A stretch of DNA of 9,343 bases, from the NCBI GenBank assembly GCA_900754075.1, contig CAAEBN010000035.1:1-9343 (forward strand), in the 5' to 3' direction. The notes under the pieces are model-generated. The model saw only the letters and a list, made by a program, of their open reading frames with translations, did not search any database and was not told where the DNA came from. The stretch is from an uncultured Collinsella sp. (GTDB taxonomy: Bacteria; Actinomycetota; Coriobacteriia; Coriobacteriales; Coriobacteriaceae). Position numbers and translations under genes: made by a program. Each line of letters opens with the position of its first letter. The stretch's first letter is position 1. Shown here piece by piece: positions 7,157-9,343 of this stretch.

Positions 7157-7894
7157 TTAGTCTTGCGCGTCGTTGACGGCGGTTACTGTTAGCTGGGTTC
7201 CGTCGACCGTAAACGATATGTCGAGCCCGGCGTAAGCCAAGTGGTAAACGCGGTTTGGCTCGTGCTTACTGCCTGCGCGGCGCGGGTCTTGGCGTAGGAC
7301 CTCGACCAGGCCGGGGAGCTTTGCGGGCGGGACCATATCCTGCAGCGTCTGCGGGAACTCAACATCGAGCTTTTGCCACGGCGCGTCTTCAATCCAGCCG
7401 CCTGTCGCATCCAGGTGACAGTCTGCAAACGGAATGTAGGGCTTGATATCGTAGATGGGCGTGCCGTCGCGCAGGTCGGCCCCCAGCACATGGATGATGG
7501 GGCCGTCGTCGGTAAGCTCCACGCGGTCGAGCTTGACGCAGGTGAGCCCGATAGGATTAGGGCGAAACGGACTGCGCGTGGCAAAGACGCCCACACGCTC
7601 GGCCCCGCCTAGACGCGGCGGGCGCACGGTCTTCGACCACTTGGCATTGGTGCCGGACCTGTCCTGCGCCTTGGCATCGGCAGCTATATCCTTAGCCGTG
7701 CCGCCGGGCGTTCCGTTTTCGAAGCGCCACAACAGCCACAGGTGAGAGAAGGAGTCCAGGCCCTCAACTGCTGCATTGGAGGCAAATTCCGGCTCAAAAA
7801 CGATGCGTCCCTGCAGATGAGGCGCCAAAAAGCTGTTGCGCGGAATGCCGAACTTCTGCGGCAGGTCGGTATGTATGTGTGCAATAGGTTCCAT
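7157..7894 (-). CDS. trmO: tRNA (N6-threonylcarbamoyladenosine37-N6)-methyltransferase TrmO
   Basis: A 245-residue SAM-dependent enzyme of the TsaA/UPF0066 (class VIII, beta-barrel) family. It methylates t6A at position 37 of a tRNA-Thr to m6t6A, modestly improving decoding. Motifs seen are MEPIAHIHTDLPQKFGIPRN at the N terminus, GLDSFSHLWLLWRF (45-58), the signature RSPFRPNPIGLT (107-118), DGTPIYDIKPYIPFAD (143-158) and RQDPRR (201-206). Length fits the family (about 235 residues in E. coli). The open frame runs far upstream, to 8755, but that part is antisense to the regulator gene and lacks family similarity. The start at 7894 gives the family N terminus; an ATG 9 bases earlier (7903) is also possible. 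No Shine-Dalgarno precedes either ATG. A TACAAT box 7 bases ahead of 7894 suggests a leaderless mRNA. Confidence 0.93.
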   Translation of the reverse strand: MEPIAHIHTDLPQKFGIPRNSFLAPHLQGRIVFEPEFASNAAVEGLDSFSHLWLLWRFENGTPGGTAKDIAADAKAQDRSGTNAKWSKTVRPPRLGGAERVGVFATRSPFRPNPIGLTCVKLDRVELTDDGPIIHVLGADLRDGTPIYDIKPYIPFADCHLDATGGWIEDAPWQKLDVEFPQTLQDMVPPAKLPGLVEVLRQDPRRAGSKHEPNRVYHLAYAGLDISFTVDGTQLTVTAVNDAQD

Positions 7895-7901
7895 GCCGGT
7901 C

Positions 7902-7907
7902 ATTGTA
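7902..7907 (-). promoter_or_regulatory. Candidate -10 box placing the trmO transcript start at its ATG
   Basis: The - strand reads TACAAT (5 of 6 to consensus) followed by the 7 bases GACCGGC and then the trmO ATG. Transcription would begin at or beside the A of the start codon, consistent with the missing ribosome-binding site. The -35 region (CAATGC at 17-bp spacing) is a poor match, so this is a moderate call. Confidence 0.4.
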
Positions 7908-7926
7908 CGGCATGGAGGCGTGGGGC

Positions 7927-7938
7927 ATTGCGCGCAAT
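7927..7938. promoter_or_regulatory. 12-bp perfect palindrome in the divergent intergenic region, candidate operator
   Basis: ATTGCGCGCAAT reads identically on both strands. It overlaps the expected -35 zone of trmO and lies about 40 bases upstream of the regulator promoter, a position suited to a dimeric repressor. No binding protein is identified by sequence alone. Confidence 0.35.
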
Positions 7939-7961
7939 TCTTCGCCGCGGTCTCCCGTCGT

Positions 7962-7976
7962 GCAACCAACGGTTGC
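7962..7976. promoter_or_regulatory. Inverted repeat GCAACC-AAC-GGTTGC beside the regulator promoter, candidate operator
   Basis: Two 6-base half-sites with a 3-base spacer end exactly one base before the predicted -35 box of the XRE-TipAS gene. Such sites commonly serve autoregulating XRE proteins; here that is inference from position and symmetry. Confidence 0.4.
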
Positions 7977-8005
7977 TTGGAAGGGCGCCTGCCGCCGCGT
8001 ATGCT
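7977..8005 (+). promoter_or_regulatory. Promoter for the XRE-TipAS regulator and glutaredoxin
   Basis: TTGGAA (7977-7982) and TATGCT (8000-8005) are separated by an ideal 17 bases, predicting a start near 8012 and a leader of about 24 bases containing the AAAGGAG ribosome site. Confidence 0.5.
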
Positions 8006-8035
8006 TAAGCCATCAACCAGCAGAAAGGAGCCGCC

Positions 8036-8863
8036 ATGGCCTTTGCAGAAAAGCTCATTGCCATCCGTCGCGCCCATCACCTTACCCAGGAGCAGCTCGC
8101 CGCCAAGCTCTTCGTCACACGCCAAGCCGTCAGCCGTTGGGAGCGCGGCGAGGTCACACCGGGCATCGACATGATGAAACTCATCGCCGCCGTAACCGGC
8201 GAGCCCCTGTCTCACCTGCTCGAAATGCCCGAGCACTATTGCCAGAGCTGCGGCATGATACTCACGCCCAACGACTGCGGCACCGATGCCACGGGCGCCA
8301 CGACCGACCATTACTGCAAGTGGTGCTACGACCACGGCAAGTACACCTACGACACCACCATGGAGGCGATGATCGAGGATTGCGCCCCGCGGCTGGCGCA
8401 AAACACCGGCATGTCGCTCGACGAAGCCGTCTCGCTCATGGGCGCCGTCCTGCCGCAACTGGAGCGCTGGCGCACCGTGCAGGAAAACGAGGAGCGCTAC
8501 GGCTCCGAAGCGCGGGTGCGCTATGGCGATGAGGCTATCGATGCAGCAAACGAAGCACTGCTGGATATGGACCCCGAGACATGGAACGACATGAAGGAAC
8601 TTGAACGCGCTATTCTGGGTCAACTCTCGATTGCCATGGGCATTGGCGACCCAGGGAGCAACGAGGCCCACAAACTTGTCGCAATGCACCGTCGATGGAT
8701 TGCCCTTAACTGGGGACGCGAGCCCCAAGACGAAGCATACCTGGGCCTCGCCCACGGCTATCTTGCCGATCAGCGCTTTGTTGACTACTACGACAAGCCC
8801 TGCGGCACCGGAGCCACGGCGTTTCTGATCCAGGCCATCGAGTCGTCGTTGACGCGCGCATAG
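8036..8863 (+). CDS. XRE-family regulator with zinc ribbon and TipAS-like effector-binding domain
   Basis: A 275-residue soluble, probable DNA-binding regulator built of three parts. Residues about 5-61 form a Cro/C1-type helix-turn-helix (LTQEQLAAKLFVTRQAVSRW, with the typical LSHLL end). Residues about 68-118 form a small zinc ribbon with pairs C69-x2-C72 and C94-x2-C97 plus C81 and C116; its YCQSCGMIL and HYCKWCYDHGKYTYDTTMEAMI segments fit the putative zinc-ribbon family often attached to such proteins. Residues about 140-272 resemble the TipAS antibiotic-recognition domain: ERYGSEARVRYGDEAID, a central GIGDPGSNEAHKLVAMHRRWI, and LGLAHGYLADQRFVDYYD followed by GTGATAFLIQAI. TipAS normally sits behind a MerR DNA-binding domain and binds thiopeptides or other small molecules, so the pairing with XRE is unusual. 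The start has AAAGGAG 6 bases ahead. The gene is divergent from trmO and 51 bases upstream of a glutaredoxin gene, likely one operon. Its target genes and ligand are unknown. Confidence 0.88.
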   Translation: MAFAEKLIAIRRAHHLTQEQLAAKLFVTRQAVSRWERGEVTPGIDMMKLIAAVTGEPLSHLLEMPEHYCQSCGMILTPNDCGTDATGATTDHYCKWCYDHGKYTYDTTMEAMIEDCAPRLAQNTGMSLDEAVSLMGAVLPQLERWRTVQENEERYGSEARVRYGDEAIDAANEALLDMDPETWNDMKELERAILGQLSIAMGIGDPGSNEAHKLVAMHRRWIALNWGREPQDEAYLGLAHGYLADQRFVDYYDKPCGTGATAFLIQAIESSLTRA

Positions 8864-8914
8864 ACCGCGGCGGCTTTGGGTATTTCAATCAAAACCGCAA
8901 CCGATTGGAGACCT

Positions 8915-9160
8915 ATGGCTACTAATCATGAGCTCGCACTATTCGTTATGACCGGCTGCCCGTACTGCATAAAGGTCAAGCGTTTCCTTGCCGATAACGG
9001 CGTGACCATCCCCGAGCGCAATATCTCGACCGATTCCGATGCCGAGCAGACACTCATCGCCGTCGGCGGAAAGCGCCAGGTTCCCTGCTTGTTCATCGAC
9101 GGAAAGCCGCTCTACGAGTCGAGCGACATCATCGCGTGGGTACAGAAGAACCTGCTCTAG
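8915..9160 (+). CDS. Glutaredoxin-like protein (CPYC active site)
   Basis: An 81-residue single-domain thioredoxin-fold protein, cytosolic. It begins with a strand ALFVMTG and carries the dithiol motif C15-P-Y-C18, followed by helix IKVKRFLADNG. GGKRQVPCLFIDGKPLYESS (51-70) then supplies the cis-proline Pro57 and the GST-N-like ending, plus an extra Cys58 next to that proline. It is expected to perform thiol-disulfide exchange. Whether it uses glutathione, thioredoxin reductase or another thiol is not readable here. The ATG at 8915 has GGAG 5 bases upstream; a longer frame from a TTG at 8876 adds 13 unrelated residues and is rejected. It follows the XRE-TipAS regulator by 51 bases with no terminator between, so shared transcription is likely. 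Confidence 0.9.
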   Translation: MATNHELALFVMTGCPYCIKVKRFLADNGVTIPERNISTDSDAEQTLIAVGGKRQVPCLFIDGKPLYESSDIIAWVQKNLL

Positions 9161-9343
9161 TGCGCGCACTCTGTCCATCCAAGGAACCCCACCGACCCAA
9201 ACATGTACACCAGCATCCAAAGTCGACATTTTTCGACATCTTTGGATGCTGGTGTACAACTTTTGGGTAGCCATGGACGCTCTTAACCGGCTAATTGTTT
9301 GAGGCGACCTTTGGATTATGGCTGTTTGATGCCTCGGGAAAGA
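9161..9343. other. Non-coding tail of the window with palindromic structure
   Basis: No reading frame here resembles a protein and no RNA gene is recognised. The segment holds the hairpin at 9204-9258, flanking partial inverted repeats, and three copies of CTTTGGAT or its complement (9215-9222, 9240-9247, 9309-9316). The next gene starts beyond the window. Confidence 0.6.
9204..9258 (+). repeat. 19-bp perfect inverted repeat (hairpin), possible terminator or interspersed palindromic element
   Basis: Arms 9204-9222 (TGTACACCAGCATCCAAAG) and 9240-9258 are exact reverse complements around a 17-base loop that contains TCGACAT twice in direct orientation. A second pair, ACCCAAA (9195-9201) with TTTGGGT (9262-9268), continues the symmetry outside a small internal loop. 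TTTTG follows the stem on the + strand, giving only a weak T-run. Located 43 bases after the glutaredoxin stop, it can act as its terminator, but arm length, low G+C and nested layers also fit a repeated intergenic element. Confidence 0.7.

Noticed and set aside
5914..7176. A 420-codon plus-strand frame opposite the C-S lyase
   Set aside because: Composition (rich in His, Ala, Arg, Val) is typical of an antisense shadow in G+C-rich DNA; the opposite strand has a full set of PLP-enzyme motifs.
7895..8755. Long minus-strand open frame continuing upstream of trmO
   Set aside because: It is antisense to the well-supported XRE-TipAS gene, shows no protein family features, and the TrmO family N terminus begins at 7894.
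8876..8914. Longer glutaredoxin starting at a TTG
   Set aside because: Extra 13 residues do not fit the family; the ATG at 8915 has a GGAG site directly upstream.
9301..9335. GAGGC/GCCTC inverted repeat near the window end
   Set aside because: Only 5 bp with a 25-base loop; expected by chance at this base composition.
1..9343. CRISPR array, tRNA or rRNA genes, transposase or integrase genes
   Set aside because: None seen on reading both strands; no regularly spaced repeats and no cloverleaf-like segment was recognised.

Overview
The window carries seven genes and almost no unused DNA. It has high G+C, GC-ending codons, cytosolic and membrane signalling genes and no mobile-element genes. Gene content and codon style suggest a gut actinobacterium of the class Coriobacteriia, most likely Collinsella or a close relative. 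This assignment is an inference from style, not from a marker gene.

Left part (1-2558, + strand): the 3' portion of a large hybrid sensor histidine kinase that begins before the window, with an extracellular solute-binding-type sensor, a membrane helix, HisKA, HATPase and receiver domains. It is followed 40 bases later by a small FMN-binding flavoprotein of the pyridoxamine-phosphate-oxidase-like (NimA-like) family. A perfect 17-bp hairpin (2586-2625) separates this pair from the convergent genes beyond it.

Middle part (2628-7894, all - strand): transcription runs right to left. First comes trmO, a tRNA-Thr m6t6A37 methyltransferase, with a possible leaderless start. Next is a MalY/PatB-type PLP C-S lyase that ends in a 15-bp hairpin (5778-5819). 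Last comes a two-gene unit made of a lipoprotein amino-acid-type solute-binding protein and a second hybrid histidine kinase, joined by an ATGA start/stop overlap.

Right part (8036-9160, + strand, divergent from trmO): a three-domain regulator (XRE-type helix-turn-helix, zinc ribbon, TipAS-like effector domain) with a small CPYC glutaredoxin 51 bases downstream. After these lies a 183-base non-coding tail with a 19-bp perfect hairpin surrounded by further symmetric and repeated short blocks.

The most interesting points are these. Two hybrid kinases point at each other. One has its solute-binding domain fused in, while the other has a solute-binding lipoprotein encoded as a separate, translationally coupled gene. 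Neither kinase has an HPt domain or a DNA-binding response regulator in view. A TipAS-type drug/effector-binding domain is joined to an XRE rather than a MerR DNA-binding domain, next to a glutaredoxin. The terminal palindrome shows repeat-like architecture.
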